A stretch of 64,000 nt of DNA from Rhizomys pruinosus (GCA_009823505.1 VZQC01000400.1:189349-253348); one strand, 5' to 3'; shown: positions 45,904 through 51,600, counted from the first letter of the stretch. Program-made: numbers and translations. Notes: generated by a model not told the origin, from the sequence alone.

Positions 45904-46801
45904 CTAAGGTAAACTCCAAAGAGTTCTGAGGATTTTAAATTGTCTGCTTTAACCACTCACAAACAGAAAAACTAAAACAGTGAATGTGTTGTTTGAGACA
46001 CGCACAACTGTTCACTATAAGCTTTTACTTTCTTGTTCTCTGGCCCATACAGGTGCATCTTTTTGCATGTTTATTTTTCTTTTCATTACTTTACGAAATG
46101 AAAAGAACATAATGGGTAAAAAAAATTTCTTTCTACAACCTTTTCTTTCTTCCTTCTGTCTTTTCAGTTAATATTTCCTTGAGATTTTTTTTAAATCAAG
46201 TTTTCTACATGCTTCTTATTTCTCTGCCCTCAACTTAATAATGAGTAGATGATGTGTTTACAACTCATGATTAATTTATCACTAAACAGTTACTTAGTTA
46301 ATTCCAATATGAGAAAGTTAAACATAGCTCTATGCTTAATATTTGACAGGAAAAATTTTCTACTCTTTTTAGTTTGTGATCTCATGTGGAAAACATTTTA
46401 TTTATCCATACAATTGAGAAAAAAAAAAATCAAGGAGTAATAAAAATATATACCTAGACTTAATTCTAAATGTCTTTAAGATGCTAAAATCTTTATACTA
46501 TATTTGAGGGATCCAATATTAGCTCTTCTCAGCAAAGCTTGTCTATGTAGGACTGGAGGCAGGGGAAAAGTGAAGATGACCGTGAGGAGAGAACACATTA
46601 CACAAAATCAAAGTCCTACACACCTGCAGAGAGAGGAAGTGGAAAACCAGTCATGGATGAGAAGAAAAGGAATTATTCTAACTGCCTGACGACCTACTAG
46701 AGCTCACAATACCCAGCTTCAAACAGGAGTCTTACCATATAGAAATATGACAGGCAGCAGCACATTGTCCAAAACACTGACCCGGTTTTCACAGATTTTA
46801 C
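5910..46801 (-). CDS. Stt3b: Stt3b, catalytic subunit of oligosaccharyltransferase (partial, 13 spliced exons)
   Basis: Joined coding exons, 5' to 3' on the minus strand: 46801-46736, 44414-44315, 24996-24898, 23382-23236, 21825-21777, 20428-20274, 17201-16990, 14733-14546, 13947-13776, 12822-12649, 9964-9851, 7927-7715, 5990-5910. They total 1770 nt, 589 codons plus stop, with matching phases and GT/AG introns throughout. The product is the ER membrane enzyme that moves the dolichol-linked glycan to Asn in N-X-S/T sites; STT3B works in the MAGT1/TUSC3 complex and acts largely after translation (family knowledge). Motifs seen: SVSE, WWDYG and DxxKxxxM. Counting back from a full length of 826 places WWDYG at 604-608, the known STT3B position. 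STT3A is excluded by the acidic cytosolic loop (VEDSSDEDD) and the long basic tail ending KKISKKTV. The N-terminal 237 residues and the promoter lie beyond 64000. Confidence 0.97.
6376..6595. mobile_element. Two B1 pieces in opposite directions
   Basis: 6376-6483 reads as B1 on the minus strand; 6484-6595 as B1 on the plus strand. Confidence 0.7.
6691..6850 (-). mobile_element. B1 SINE
   Basis: T21 tract and B1 body ending gccaccatgcccag. Confidence 0.9.
7715..7927 (-). CDS. Stt3b: Stt3b exon, about residues 730-800
   Basis: This 213-nt, 71-codon exon encodes [20 protein letters not shown], then the conserved [17 protein letters not shown], and ends [10 protein letters not shown]. It is the C-terminal part of the luminal domain shared by STT3A and STT3B. 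The acceptor is ttgcag and the donor gtaggt. Confidence 0.97.
8648..8777 (-). mobile_element. B1 SINE, slightly deleted
   Basis: T-tract, ggtcttgagacaggaactcc, ending accaccaagcccagcc. Confidence 0.88.
8791..9042 (-). mobile_element. B2 SINE, internal-duplication type
   Basis: Full B2 with the 17-bp internal duplication. 13-bp target duplication aaagatgcatcat at 8778-8790 and 9043-9055. Confidence 0.93.
9668..9770 (+). mobile_element. B1/ID fragment
   Basis: ggcatgctggcacacgcctg taatcc-type start of a B1. Confidence 0.6.
9851..9964 (-). CDS. Stt3b: Stt3b exon, about residues 692-729
   Basis: This 114-nt, 38-codon exon begins [19 protein letters not shown] and ends in a Tyr-rich stretch, [13 protein letters not shown], all in the luminal domain. 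The acceptor ccatag at 9965 is followed four bases later by a second AG that would break the frame. The donor is gttgg, an unusual but GT donor. The first residues differ slightly from the human protein as I recall it. Confidence 0.94.
10330..10373. repeat. (CA)n microsatellite
   Basis: About 21 CA units just upstream of a B2. Confidence 0.95.
10378..10629 (+). mobile_element. B2 SINE, internal-duplication type
   Basis: Box A-like tggcctagcggtt and box B gggttcgatcccc intact, A-tail at the end. Placed directly after a CA microsatellite. Confidence 0.93.
11191..11434 (+). mobile_element. B2 SINE, internal-duplication type
   Basis: Full copy with 13-bp target duplication acagctaaggaaa (11178-11190 and 11435-11447). 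Confidence 0.94.
12649..12822 (-). CDS. Stt3b: Stt3b exon with DxxKxxxM motif, about residues 634-691
   Basis: This 174-nt, 58-codon exon in phase 0 begins [15 protein letters not shown], with a fourth sequon (NET, about 641). It continues [20 protein letters not shown] and then INKFLWM, giving D671-x-x-K674-x-x-x-M678, the DK motif beside the WWDYG pocket. The acceptor is cctgcag and the donor gtaag. Confidence 0.97.
12823..13775 (-). other. Stt3b intron
   Basis: 0.95 kb of AT-rich DNA with one old B2 (13533-13760) next to the exon. Nothing else is recognised. Confidence 0.85.
13533..13760 (+). mobile_element. B2 SINE, old
   Basis: gggctggagggatggcgcag to an A-rich tail. Lies against the donor of the exon at 13776. 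Confidence 0.85.
13776..13947 (-). CDS. Stt3b: Stt3b exon with WWDYG catalytic motif, about residues 576-633
   Basis: This 172-nt exon completes Gly, then encodes [20 protein letters not shown] and the signature [18 protein letters not shown] (about 604-608) reads the +2 Ser/Thr of the acceptor sequon (family knowledge). Three sequons follow within twelve residues: NRT (616), NNT (623) and NNS (627). These are the enzyme's own glycosylation sites. The acceptor is ttttcag and the donor gtaagg. Confidence 0.98.
14018..14125 (+). mobile_element. B1 fragment
   Basis: ttaatcccagcactcattca to ctagcctggtctac. Confidence 0.8.
14146..14333 (+). mobile_element. B2 SINE split by a B1
   Basis: gagctggctcagtggttaag and ttcagtccccagcaccc. 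Its tail is cut by the B1 at 14334. Confidence 0.82.
14334..14498 (-). mobile_element. B1 SINE inserted in B2
   Basis: T-tract and full B1. 16-bp target duplication catgcagccagttata at 14318-14333 and 14499-14514. Confidence 0.93.
14546..14733 (-). CDS. Stt3b: Stt3b exon with last membrane helix, about residues 514-576
   Basis: This 188-nt exon starts [20 protein letters not shown], a charged cytosolic stretch. The last membrane helix follows ([20 protein letters not shown]) and then the start of the luminal domain, [14 protein letters not shown]. The acceptor cttcag at 14734 is followed four bases later by a second AG; only the first keeps the frame. The donor is gtaag. Confidence 0.96.
14734..16989 (-). 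other. Stt3b intron with a minisatellite
   Basis: 2.3 kb, half of it the 44-bp tandem array at 15529-16627. Around 16701-16800 there is a weak tRNA-like SINE remnant. Between 14740 and 15520 no gene or repeat is recognised. Confidence 0.85.
15529..16627. repeat. 44-bp minisatellite, 25 copies in exact register
   Basis: Unit: aacaatggattccactgctc followed by agttagttacctacttcc and tatgtt. Successive attcca starts run from 15545 to 16601, exactly 24 x 44 bases, so no unit has gained or lost a base. The variants are single substitutions, mostly cagc/cagt and tacct/tacca. The outer units are the most varied and the middle units are nearly identical. The array is intronic. Confidence 0.97.
16990..17201 (-). 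CDS. Stt3b: Stt3b exon with acidic cytosolic loop, about residues 443-513
   Basis: This 212-nt exon completes a Val codon, then encodes [20 protein letters not shown] and a second hydrophobic stretch (two helices). It ends in an acidic loop, [20 protein letters not shown]. That loop is typical of STT3B rather than STT3A. The acceptor is ttgcag and the donor gtgagg. Confidence 0.96.
17778..17930 (-). mobile_element. B1 SINE
   Basis: T-tract and full B1 ending caccacacccaa. Short flanking repeat agtcagtg. Confidence 0.9.
18118..18358 (-). mobile_element. B2 SINE, internal-duplication type
   Basis: Full copy; flanking repeat gattttggt on both sides. Confidence 0.92.
18706..18914 (+). mobile_element. 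B2 SINE
   Basis: Full copy without the internal duplication. Target duplication aagtgttcccctt on both sides. Confidence 0.93.
18999..19132. repeat. AT-rich inverted repeat (palindrome)
   Basis: Left arm aacttacagata (18999-19010) and right arm tatctgtaagtt (19121-19132) are exact reverse complements. Between them lie about 110 bases of alternating TA/TG/CA that can also pair. The whole could extrude as a cruciform. Confidence 0.85.
19800..19951 (+). mobile_element. B1 SINE
   Basis: ggtggtacatgcctttaatt to A-tail. Confidence 0.87.
20274..20428 (-). CDS. Stt3b: Stt3b exon with the SVSE motif, about residues 391-443
   Basis: This 155-nt exon has one base, 51 codons and one base. It carries [20 protein letters not shown] with the SVSE motif at about 402-405. 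This motif is the eukaryotic counterpart of the TIXE motif in external loop 5, whose Glu helps place the acceptor Asn (family knowledge). Next comes the helix [20 protein letters not shown] and a short loop, KNINDERVF. The acceptor is tatcag and the donor gtaag. Confidence 0.96.
20429..21776 (-). other. Stt3b intron
   Basis: 1.35 kb with one B1 (20493-20650). The rest is AT-rich and unrecognised. Confidence 0.85.
20493..20650 (+). mobile_element. B1 SINE
   Basis: gctgggcatagtggcacatg to A15 tail. Confidence 0.9.
21777..21825 (-). CDS. Stt3b: Stt3b short exon (49 nt), about residues 375-391
   Basis: Two bases complete Gly, fifteen codons read [15 protein letters not shown], and two bases (GG) begin the next Gly. 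It lies at the start of external loop 5, which closes over the active site in STT3/PglB enzymes. The acceptor is tcaag and the donor gtgagt. The exon is easy to miss because it is far shorter than a typical ORF cut-off, but phase and sequence on both sides require it. Confidence 0.95.
21899..22000 (-). mobile_element. B1 SINE, old
   Basis: gaggtctcactatgtagccc and cagctacccaaatgctgg. Confidence 0.7.
22040..22242 (-). mobile_element. B3-like SINE with GT repeat tail
   Basis: acacatgtggaggtcaaaca and gccaagccatctcactagcc. Confidence 0.7.
22052..22101. repeat. (GT)n microsatellite
   Basis: GT/TG run with two TATG interruptions, at the tail side of a B3-like SINE. Confidence 0.93.
22467..22700 (+). 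mobile_element. B2 SINE
   Basis: ttggagagatggcctagcgg, box B gggttcgatccccag, AATA/AAAT tail. Confidence 0.9.
23236..23382 (-). CDS. Stt3b: Stt3b exon, about residues 326-375
   Basis: This 147-nt exon encodes [19 protein letters not shown] and then, after KQEFQT, the helix [20 protein letters not shown]. It supplies two membrane helices joined by a charged loop. The acceptor is cttcag and the donor gtaggt. The last base starts a Gly codon finished by the short exon at 21825. Confidence 0.96.
24215..24371 (+). mobile_element. B1 SINE
   Basis: gccgggcgtggtggcgcacg (intact B1 start), (AATA)n tail, target duplication aaaaattcca. Confidence 0.92.
24383..24545 (+). mobile_element. B1 SINE
   Basis: ttgggcatggtcgcacacac to ctcaaaacagaaccc tail. 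Confidence 0.87.
24898..24996 (-). CDS. Stt3b: Stt3b exon, about residues 293-326
   Basis: This 99-nt exon completes the split Ala codon, then reads [20 protein letters not shown] and [12 protein letters not shown]. It forms a membrane helix leading into a conserved loop with the RTSEH sequence. The acceptor is ttatag and the donor gtatg. One base (G) of a Gly codon carries over to the next exon. Confidence 0.95.
25755..25926 (+). mobile_element. B1 SINE
   Basis: Full B1 with A-rich tail and target duplication agaaagtatttgaa. Confidence 0.92.
26474..26686 (+). mobile_element. B2 SINE
   Basis: gaggttcagtggttaagagc and aggttcaattctgagcc. Confidence 0.82.
26687..26905 (+). mobile_element. B2 SINE
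   Basis: gggctggagaaatggcgcag to A-rich tail, head-to-tail with the previous B2. Confidence 0.85.
26906..27075 (+). mobile_element. L1 3' tail fragment with A-rich end
   Basis: Contains ttggcagaatgcatgagctc, a G-rich tract (ggggtggggggatgggggga) and a long A/AT-rich end, as in the other L1 tails here. Confidence 0.6.
27508..27672 (+). mobile_element. B1 SINE
   Basis: atgggcgtggtgttgcaagc to A-tail. Target duplication aatacaaatgaac. Confidence 0.92.
28237..28480 (+). mobile_element. ID-like head followed by B1
   Basis: 28237-28322 is tRNA-derived ID type (gtggtggagtgcttcctagc). 28326-28480 is a B1. Confidence 0.7.
28590..28821 (-). mobile_element. B2 SINE
   Basis: T-tract, atgtgtatgaatgtactgtc to gccatctctccagcc. 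Confidence 0.92.
30157..30582 (+). mobile_element. B2 (duplication type) joined to B1, one target duplication
   Basis: B2 to about 30385, then a B1 from gccaggcatggtggcgcacg with an (AAAC)n tail. acctttgtgtgtg at 30144-30156 and 30583-30595 encloses both. Confidence 0.88.
30590..30875 (-). mobile_element. B4-like SINE, old
   Basis: Contains ggaggtcagaggacaaccta and a B1-like middle, ending accaatgagcc-type. Resembles B4 (ID plus B1). Confidence 0.55.
31492..31745 (+). mobile_element. B2 SINE, internal-duplication type
   Basis: Full copy with A-rich tail. Confidence 0.92.
31772..31893 (-). mobile_element. B1 SINE, old
   Basis: ttgagacaatctctctttag to cttctgcctcagcttcc. Confidence 0.75.
31894..32060 (+). 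mobile_element. B1 SINE with G-rich expansion
   Basis: B1 from the cactcg box on. The normal ggaggcagag part is preceded by repeated GGGGGC (31896-31924). Confidence 0.82.
32205..32641 (-). mobile_element. B2 with another B2 nested in it
   Basis: Outer B2: 32205-32250 and 32474-32641. Inner, duplication-type B2: about 32251-32473, flanked by gcctgcgtgtattt and gcctgcatgtattt. The inner copy lost a few bases of its 5' end (ccgctccagccc). Confidence 0.88.
32921..33077 (-). mobile_element. B1 SINE
   Basis: T-tract and full B1 ending ccaccatgactggc. Confidence 0.9.
33454..33774 (+). mobile_element. B2 head (100 bp) joined to a full B2, cut by the gap
   Basis: 33454-33554 stops at aactgtctttaa. 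At once a duplication-type B2 starts (ggggctggagagatggccta) and runs into the N run. Confidence 0.88.
33775..33929. other. Assembly gap (155 N)
   Basis: A run of N that begins in the A-rich tail of a plus-strand B2 and ends shortly before the T-tract of a minus-strand B1. Two SINE tails therefore face each other across the gap. Confidence 0.99.
33947..34050 (-). mobile_element. B1 SINE, truncated
   Basis: T-tract and B1 as far as gaactcacaaagattcgc. Confidence 0.85.
34325..34440 (-). mobile_element. B1 SINE, old
   Basis: ttgaaacaaggtttcccttt and agtgctgatattaaagg. Confidence 0.75.
34762..34925 (-). mobile_element. B1 SINE
   Basis: C/T-rich tail, agccccagctgtcctggaac to gtgccaggatcatagg. 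Confidence 0.82.
35105..35326 (-). mobile_element. B2 SINE
   Basis: atgtgtatgaatgtactgtc to gccatctctccagcccc, box B retained. Confidence 0.92.
36401..36500 (+). mobile_element. ID-like SINE with a tandem 37-bp duplication
   Basis: gctggggatgtgacttagtg head. tagctaaatatgagatcatg ggtttgatcttcaaaac-type unit occurs twice in a row. Confidence 0.75.
36690..36800 (-). mobile_element. ID/B4-type fragment
   Basis: gccaagaccttttccatgct-like middle and ccactgagctatgtccctag at the 5' end of the element. Confidence 0.6.
36816..37063 (-). mobile_element. Composite SINE: B2 head joined to B1
   Basis: On the minus strand: B2 5' part ending gaactgtctttaa, then a full B1 (gccaggcatagtgatgcaca) with its tail. 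A 15-bp repeat with three mismatches (36801-36815 and 37064-37078) encloses both, so it went in as one unit. Confidence 0.82.
37473..37673 (+). mobile_element. B2 SINE
   Basis: ggctggagacatggctcagt to A15 tail; small deletion near the middle. Confidence 0.9.
37711..37860 (+). mobile_element. B1 SINE
   Basis: cagggcgtggtggtgcaagc to (AAAAC)n tail. Confidence 0.9.
37998..38221 (-). mobile_element. B2 SINE
   Basis: Full copy, target duplication atgatgtgtaat on both sides. Confidence 0.93.
38491..38512. repeat. (CA)n microsatellite
   Basis: About 11 CA units. Confidence 0.93.
38560..38665 (-). mobile_element. B1 fragment, old
   Basis: atgagacagggtcttcctat to cctctcaagtgctgtgg. Confidence 0.75.
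38685..38766. repeat. (TC)n/(CCCT)n pyrimidine tract
   Basis: CT repeats followed by about ten CCCT units. The purine strand can form triplex-type structure. A minus-strand B1 follows at once. Confidence 0.93.
38767..38917 (-). mobile_element. B1 SINE
   Basis: tgagacagggtctcccttta to atgcgccatgatgcctgg, after the CCCT tract. Confidence 0.9.
39268..39419 (-). mobile_element. B1 SINE
   Basis: tcgagacagggtctctctgt to gccaccacacccggcc. Confidence 0.9.
39425..39641 (-). mobile_element. B2 SINE
   Basis: atgtgtatgaatgttatacc to gccatctctccagcccc. Confidence 0.9.
39648..39828 (-). mobile_element. B1 SINE with (TATT)n tail
   Basis: TATT repeats, full B1 body, ending gagccgccacgcccggc. Confidence 0.92.
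40211..41945 (+). pseudogene. Gdf9 processed (retro)pseudogene
   Basis: An intronless, frameshifted copy of growth differentiation factor 9, an oocyte TGF-beta-family ligand. The start ATG at 40274 opens [15 protein letters not shown], matching the Gdf9 signal peptide. The frame is soon lost. Recognisable parts in changing frames are KEGIPK and [10 protein letters not shown] (about 40565-40620), INFTCMKDQ (about 40918), then [22 protein letters not shown] and [13 protein letters not shown] (about 41180-41320). A small deletion follows, then [26 protein letters not shown], and the end IATRCTCC with stop at 41537-41539. The normal last residue Arg has become Cys by a C-to-T change. A 3' UTR follows with AATAAA at 41925-41930 and a short A-run from 41946. 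A 13-bp direct repeat (aaaaaaatcattt, 40198-40210 and 41946-41958) looks like the target-site duplication. It is antisense to Stt3b. Confidence 0.93.
42187..42350 (+). mobile_element. B1 SINE, 5'-truncated, (ACA)n tail
   Basis: gcacttgggaggcagagcta to ctcaaaaaaagacc and an ACA repeat. Confidence 0.85.
42475..43545 (-). mobile_element. Ancient L1 3' region, antisense, interrupted by minisatellite
   Basis: The left part reads like the reverse complement of an old mammalian L1 3' end (actgagataaaattcatata; ttcacagctgtgcaaccatc). The right part, 43150-43500, continues the same element (tccattatatggccaagcca; atgctaccatgaacattcc). The minisatellite separates the two halves. Confidence 0.75.
42625..43143. 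repeat. 46-bp minisatellite with a 22-bp sub-unit
   Basis: Unit: ccactatccatcagcagtga, ctctcccagtcc, ccaccactgttccc. There are about nine full units. At three places an extra short unit (cactatcctcaccactgttc) is added. Because 46 is not a multiple of three and stops are rare, long repetitive ORFs appear on both strands; these are not genes. The array sits inside an ancient L1 remnant (42475-43545). Confidence 0.93.
43645..43770 (+). mobile_element. B3/B4-type SINE head
   Basis: gtcagcaaggtggcacagcc and ttgttgccaagcttgatggt. Confidence 0.6.
44315..44414 (-). CDS. Stt3b: Stt3b exon, about residues 260-293
   Basis: This 100-nt exon has 33 codons plus one base of a split Ala codon. It encodes [19 protein letters not shown] and then a short basic stretch (QRYSKR). 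This is a membrane helix followed by a positively charged loop. The acceptor is tcatag and the donor gtaag. The next intron downstream is the largest complete one here, about 19.3 kb. Confidence 0.95.
45078..45226 (-). mobile_element. B1 SINE
   Basis: T20 tract, B1 body with a small deletion, ending ccaccacgcccggcc. Confidence 0.9.
45598..45806 (-). mobile_element. B2 SINE
   Basis: atgtgtatgagtatattgcc to gagccatctctccagccc. Confidence 0.9.
45860..45901. repeat. (CA)n microsatellite
   Basis: About 20 CA units. Confidence 0.95.
46736..46801 (-). CDS. Stt3b: Stt3b exon, about residues 238-259
   Basis: This 66-nt, 22-codon exon in phase 0 begins [11 protein letters not shown] and ends CLSYFYM, part of a membrane segment rich in Cys and Tyr. 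The acceptor is a polypyrimidine tract ending in ttag (46802 outward) and the donor is gtaag (46735 downward). It is the 5'-most exon in the window. I saw no candidate for the preceding exon between 46802 and 64000. Confidence 0.93.
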
Positions 46802-47038
46802 CTAATAAAAACAAAAGCAAATCTCATCATAAAATGTTTATTAAAATAGTTAAATGTTTAGCTAACTTGTCCTGCAAAAGGACTTAACATATGCTGCTAA
46901 TTACAACACTGAACAAAAGAATAAATGGACTTTTTGGGTTAGTTTTCAGAAAGAACATACAAAGAAGGAAATACAGTTTTTCATTTTCTGCCTTGAATTG
47001 CTAATATTAACAAACTGAGCCTTAAAGAATAAATGTAG

Positions 47039-47240
47039 GGGCTGGAGAGATGGCTCAGTGGTTAAGAGCAGTGAGTGCTCTTGCAGAGGACCTGAGTTCC
47101 ATTCCCAGCACTTGCATGGTGGCTGACAACTGTCCCTAACTCCAGGGGATCTGCATTCCTTCTTCTGACCTCAGAGGTATTGAGCAACATGGGTGCACTT
47201 CCGTACATGTCGGCAATATACTCATACACATAAATATTTT
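47039..47240 (+). mobile_element. B2 SINE (first of a cluster)
   Basis: ggggctggagagatggctca. Flanking repeat aaagaataaatg on both sides. Confidence 0.9.
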
Positions 47241-47252
47241 TTAAAAGAATAA

Positions 47253-47468
47253 ATGGGGCTGGAGAGATGGCTCAGAAGTTAAGAACACTGTCTGCTCTTG
47301 CAGATGACATGGGTTCCATTCCCAGCACCCAGATGGCAGCTAACAATCATCCGCAACTCCAGTTCCAGGGGAATCTGACACCTTCTTCTGAATCCATGGG
47401 CATTTCACAACATGGGTGCACTTACATACATGCAGGCAATACACTCATACACATAAAAAATAATAAAT
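47253..47468 (+). mobile_element. B2 SINE (second of a cluster)
   Basis: ggggctggagagatggctca to A-rich tail. Confidence 0.9.
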
Positions 47469-47730
47469 AGGAGCTGGAGAGGTGGCTCAGTGGTTAAGAG
47501 CACTAGTTGCTCTTGCAGAGGACCAGGGTTCGAATCCCAGTACCCACATGGCGGCTGAGGACGGTCTTTAAGACAGGCGTGGTGGCACACACCTTTAATC
47601 CTAGCACTTGGGAGTCAGAGGCAGGTGGATCTCTGTGAGTACAAGGCCAGCCTGGTCTACATATGGAGCTGCAGGCCAGCTGGAACTAAAGATAGACCCC
47701 CGCCTCAAAAAAGACAAAGACAAAAAAAAG
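47469..47730 (+). mobile_element. Composite SINE: B2 head joined to B1
   Basis: B2 5' part ends acggtcttta, then B1 (acaggcgtggtggcacacac) with A-tail. Same breakpoint in B2 as at 36816-37063. Confidence 0.82.
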
Positions 47731-48314
47731 TACATTGTTAAAATACCTTATAGATGGCCTATAGCTAGAAAGACAATTTGCTATAAATCAAAGTTCAAAA
47801 GGCTGACAAGTCTGTTCTAAAGTAGTAACTTCCAAATGAATTTGTTACCTGAAGGAGCAAAATGTTAGCATCTTCAGAAAACCTGAATCTAAATTTCAAA
47901 ACCACAAGATGACACAGGGTCAACTTTAACATGAGTGAACCTCCTCACAAAAAAATGAGAACAAGTCCAATTATAAGCAATTCTGTATTAAAAGAGTTCT
48001 GTTTTTTATTTCTGCCTTGAGAGGCATGTTTAAATGCAACTTAATCTCCAGGAATTCTTTACATTTAAAAACAGATTGCTGCTAATACACTATAATTAAC
48101 TACAGATGACACCTATGGAAGGAAATCAGGGAAGGGAAAAACATTTCTAGTTTATAACACTTAATAGGAATAACCAAAAAATTTTTTTTAATGGTGAAAA
48201 TTTAAAAAGCAAGAAAATGTCCTTTGGCTAACCTGAGATCACTTCTTTGATGTGTGATCATAAAGGCTGAAGCAGGGAATTGGAACAAAGTAGTGTTACA
48301 AAAAAATTACAGAG

Positions 48315-48475
48315 ATGGCTGGGTATGGATGGTGGTGCATGTCTTTAATCCCAGTACTCAGGAGGCAGAGGTAGAGGGATAGATCTCTGTGAGACTGAGG
48401 CCAGAATGGGATGATCTACACACTGAATTCCAGGCCAGTATGGGCTAGGGCTAGAAGGAGACCCTGTCCCAAAGA
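48315..48475 (+). mobile_element. B1 SINE
   Basis: tggtggtgcatgtctttaat to gagaccctgtcccaaag. Confidence 0.83.
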
Positions 48476-48849
48476 AAACAATCAACCATAGAGATGAAAG
48501 ACCAAATGAACACATAAGAATGCAGTACTTAGAAAGAATAGCAGGTATTAGAGAAACAGAAAGAGAAAAGAATGCTCAAAAGGCTTAATCCTAAAACAGA
48601 CCGAAAAAAATAGCTGCTTTGTTGTTGTCCTAGGACTTGATGCAGGGTATGGAGTATTGGGAAAGAAAAGAAGCTTTGCTAGCTAAAAACAGTAAACTCT
48701 GAACACATATGGGCTGTCTATCACTCAGCATATCCAAAGTTACAAGAACAGTTAGGACTGACTAGTCAGAAACTAGTGAGCTTAGCATGAAGATGAAAAA
48801 GCCATAGCATGATAACCTGAGATAAGATCATGACTCATCTTTGTTGACT

Positions 48850-48852
48850 GAG

Positions 48853-48896
<44 letters not shown>
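48850..48896. repeat. (CA)n microsatellite
   Basis: About 22 CA units. Confidence 0.95.
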
Positions 48897-48897
<1 letters not shown>

Positions 48898-49417
48898 AAG
48901 ACTAGAGAAATCCACCAAAAGAATCGGCTACAACTTTGATGATGTTCACTACCCCCCAAACTGACTGACTTAAGAAAGGGCCTTCTGGGCTCAAATGCTT
49001 GACACAAACTTCACCCAAGTCTTTACCTCTGACATATGTTTATGCAGTCATGGGTGATCTTTAGGAAGCCAAATTAAATTTCAAAAGGTAAACTATTAAA
49101 CCAACATAAGCTCTCAAAGAAATGACCATGAAAACCTTTCAGTAAAAACCAACCAATCCAAAGAAAGCCAAAAAGGAGAGACTATAAAGAGACAAATAAA
49201 TATTTTAGAAAAGCACAGCTTTCCAAATTTTATGGTACACAATATACAGAGCCAGGAAACTCAATAAGCCACTGAGTATAAAATATAAAATGAAGCAAAC
49301 TAAACTCACTATAGTCGAAGGACTGGATGCAAAGAGAAAGTTCTGAAAAGACAAAGAGGAAAAATACATGTGGAAATAAGGACTAGCTGGCTTCTCATCA
49401 TCATTAAAAAAAAAAAA

Positions 49418-49581
49418 GGTGGTGGTACACCCCTTTAATCCTAGCACACTGGAGGCAGAGGCAGGCAGATCTTTGTGAGTTCAAGGCCAGCCTGGTCTAC
49501 AGAGTGAGTTCCAGGACAGCTGGAGCTACAGAGAGACCCTGTTCACAAACGACCAAAAAAAAAAAAAAAAAAAAAAAAGAG
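49418..49581 (+). mobile_element. B1 SINE
   Basis: ggtggtggtacacccctttaa-type start, long A-tail at 49557-49579. Confidence 0.87.
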
Positions 49582-50016
49582 AAACTAGCAATTACAAATC
49601 TTCCTAGGTCCAATGGTGGGTGAACTCATTGTTAAGCAAGAAACTATACCAACCCCATCAAAACAGGACAGAAGAGAAAGCTTATTCTAAAATGACCTAA
49701 GTCATTTTAGAAGCCTGCTGTAACCCTAATACCAAAGTCTGACAAAAATATCGTAAGTACTAGCCAATATTCATCATATAAAATTCCTATACAAATCCGG
49801 CAATATGCATAAGGATTGTACATCATGAATGAATGTCTATTGTGAATGCAAAATTGTTTTAACATGTGAAAATAATCTAGCAATTCTCTACTGGGAGTAA
49901 TTCTGAACCCCTTAGGGAACATCTGGCATTATCTGGAAACATTTTTGGTTGTCACAACAGGAAGACCCAAAGAGTATATAGAGGCAATGCTTCCAAATAG
50001 CCTGTAACATATCAGA

Positions 50017-50018
50017 CA

Positions 50019-50061
<43 letters not shown>
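50017..50061. repeat. (CA)n microsatellite
   Basis: About 20 CA units, 150 bases before duplicated copy 1. Confidence 0.95.
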
Positions 50062-50062
<1 letters not shown>

Positions 50063-50489
50063 CAAAAACCGGCCCAAAATATTAATGGTGCTTAGGTTGA
50101 GAAAACATGAATATAAGAAGAATCAAAACCAGGTGATCACCTTAAAAAGCACAGAAAGTAAAATCTTACAACCACCTATTATAAAAATTTTTAAGCTGAA
50201 AATTGAGGAAAATTCCCTTGAGCTCTAATAAAGGACAGCTACCGAAAACTACAACCACATGATATTTAAGGTAATGCTCTGAATACTTTCCACTTAAAAT
50301 TCAGAACAAAAAAAAAATGTCCATTTTCATTACTTCCATTTGATATTGTGTTGAGGTTCTAGTCTATGCAGATAAGGAAGTTACTGGAGAGGTATACACA
50401 TTCAAAGGCAAAAAGCAAAACCTTCCTTTTTATTTATATGGGGGGAGGGTAACATGATCTTATATGTTTAAAAATCTTAAGACTCTAAA

Positions 50490-50690
50490 ACCAAAGGCTG
50501 GAGAGATGGTTAGCAGTTAAAAGCACTGGCTGATCCTGCAGAGGACCCAGATTCAATTCTCAGCGCCCACATCCATATCCATATCCATCATCCATAGCTC
50601 CTCTGTGGACATCACATTCATGTGGTGCATTTACATACATTTAGGCAAAACACTTGTACACAAAAAAATTTTAAAAATATAAAAACACAC
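50490..50690 (+). mobile_element. B2 SINE, old (copy 1)
   Basis: aggctggagagatggttagc to A-rich tail, with a short catatc repeat inside. Counterpart near 57625-57820. Confidence 0.8.
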
Positions 50691-50949
50691 AAATTTACCC
50701 TCACAAGATACATGATCAATATATAAAAATAGGCATTATATAGAACTAAAAACATACTGTGATGTAATAATAATCAAGATAGTACACCAATGAGGGAAGA
50801 GTAGTCCTCTAGATCAAAGGAACAGAACAGAATCAGAAATTAACCCTCCCACGGCTGATGCCACAAGCTTACATCCTCTACTGGTTAGGAGATGTTATAA
50901 GCCACAGTAAGACCCTGTCATATTTAACAGAAAAAAACTGTAATTCATA

Positions 50950-51600
50950 GATTAACATACCAGCCAAACATATGTGTTTATATCAAAGTAACCTACCATA
51001 ACTATTAGTGCTGTTTAAATACCTATATATCTAATTGCTTGTGCTTCATTAGTAGGATCAAAAGGTTATTCCTGGACAAACTGTCAGCCCATGAAAGGAA
51101 ACAGCCAGAATTGACCAGAGTCCAAGACAACAGCTCCAGAGAAAGTAGACTGTTTTGCTTCTCATCTGCCTGTGCCCCTTTTCTAAGCCTAGGGAACAAT
51201 CTGCAGAAGAGGGGGCGTGGTAGAATGTAAGGGCTGCAATTGGGGTGAATGGTGAAACTACAGCAATATAGTCTGGACACTCATTTGATCAACTTGATTG
51301 AACATACAAGCCCCCCCCACCCCAGATGGTGGGACCCATGGGCTGTGGGGGTTTGGGCACAACAGCCTGCAAATTGGTTTTACATGAAGGATGCTTGTAC
51401 TCATAAATTATCACTTATTGCTAAAAATTGAAAAAAAAAACCAAACAGAGAAAGATGCAAGACAGTTATGGCAGAATGCATGATCTGGGATGGGGTGGGG
51501 TGGGGGGAAGGTAAAGGAAAATATGCCTAAACTGAATTGGAAAATGATGTATGAAATACACAAAGCATCAATAAAAAAAAATTGAGGCTGGAAAAAAAAA
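50950..51600 (+). mobile_element. L1 3' UTR fragment (copy 1)
   Basis: Contains cctagggaacaatctgcaga, agagggggcgtggtagaatg, atggcagaatgcatgatctg, a G-rich tract and catcaataaaaaaaa. These are standard marks of rodent L1 3' ends. Confidence 0.75.

Larger units (their letters stand above)
44415..46735 (-). other. Stt3b intron
   Basis: 2.3 kb with a B1 (45078-45226), a B2 (45598-45806) and a CA microsatellite (45860-45901). The stretch 45910-46730 is unrecognised. Confidence 0.85.
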
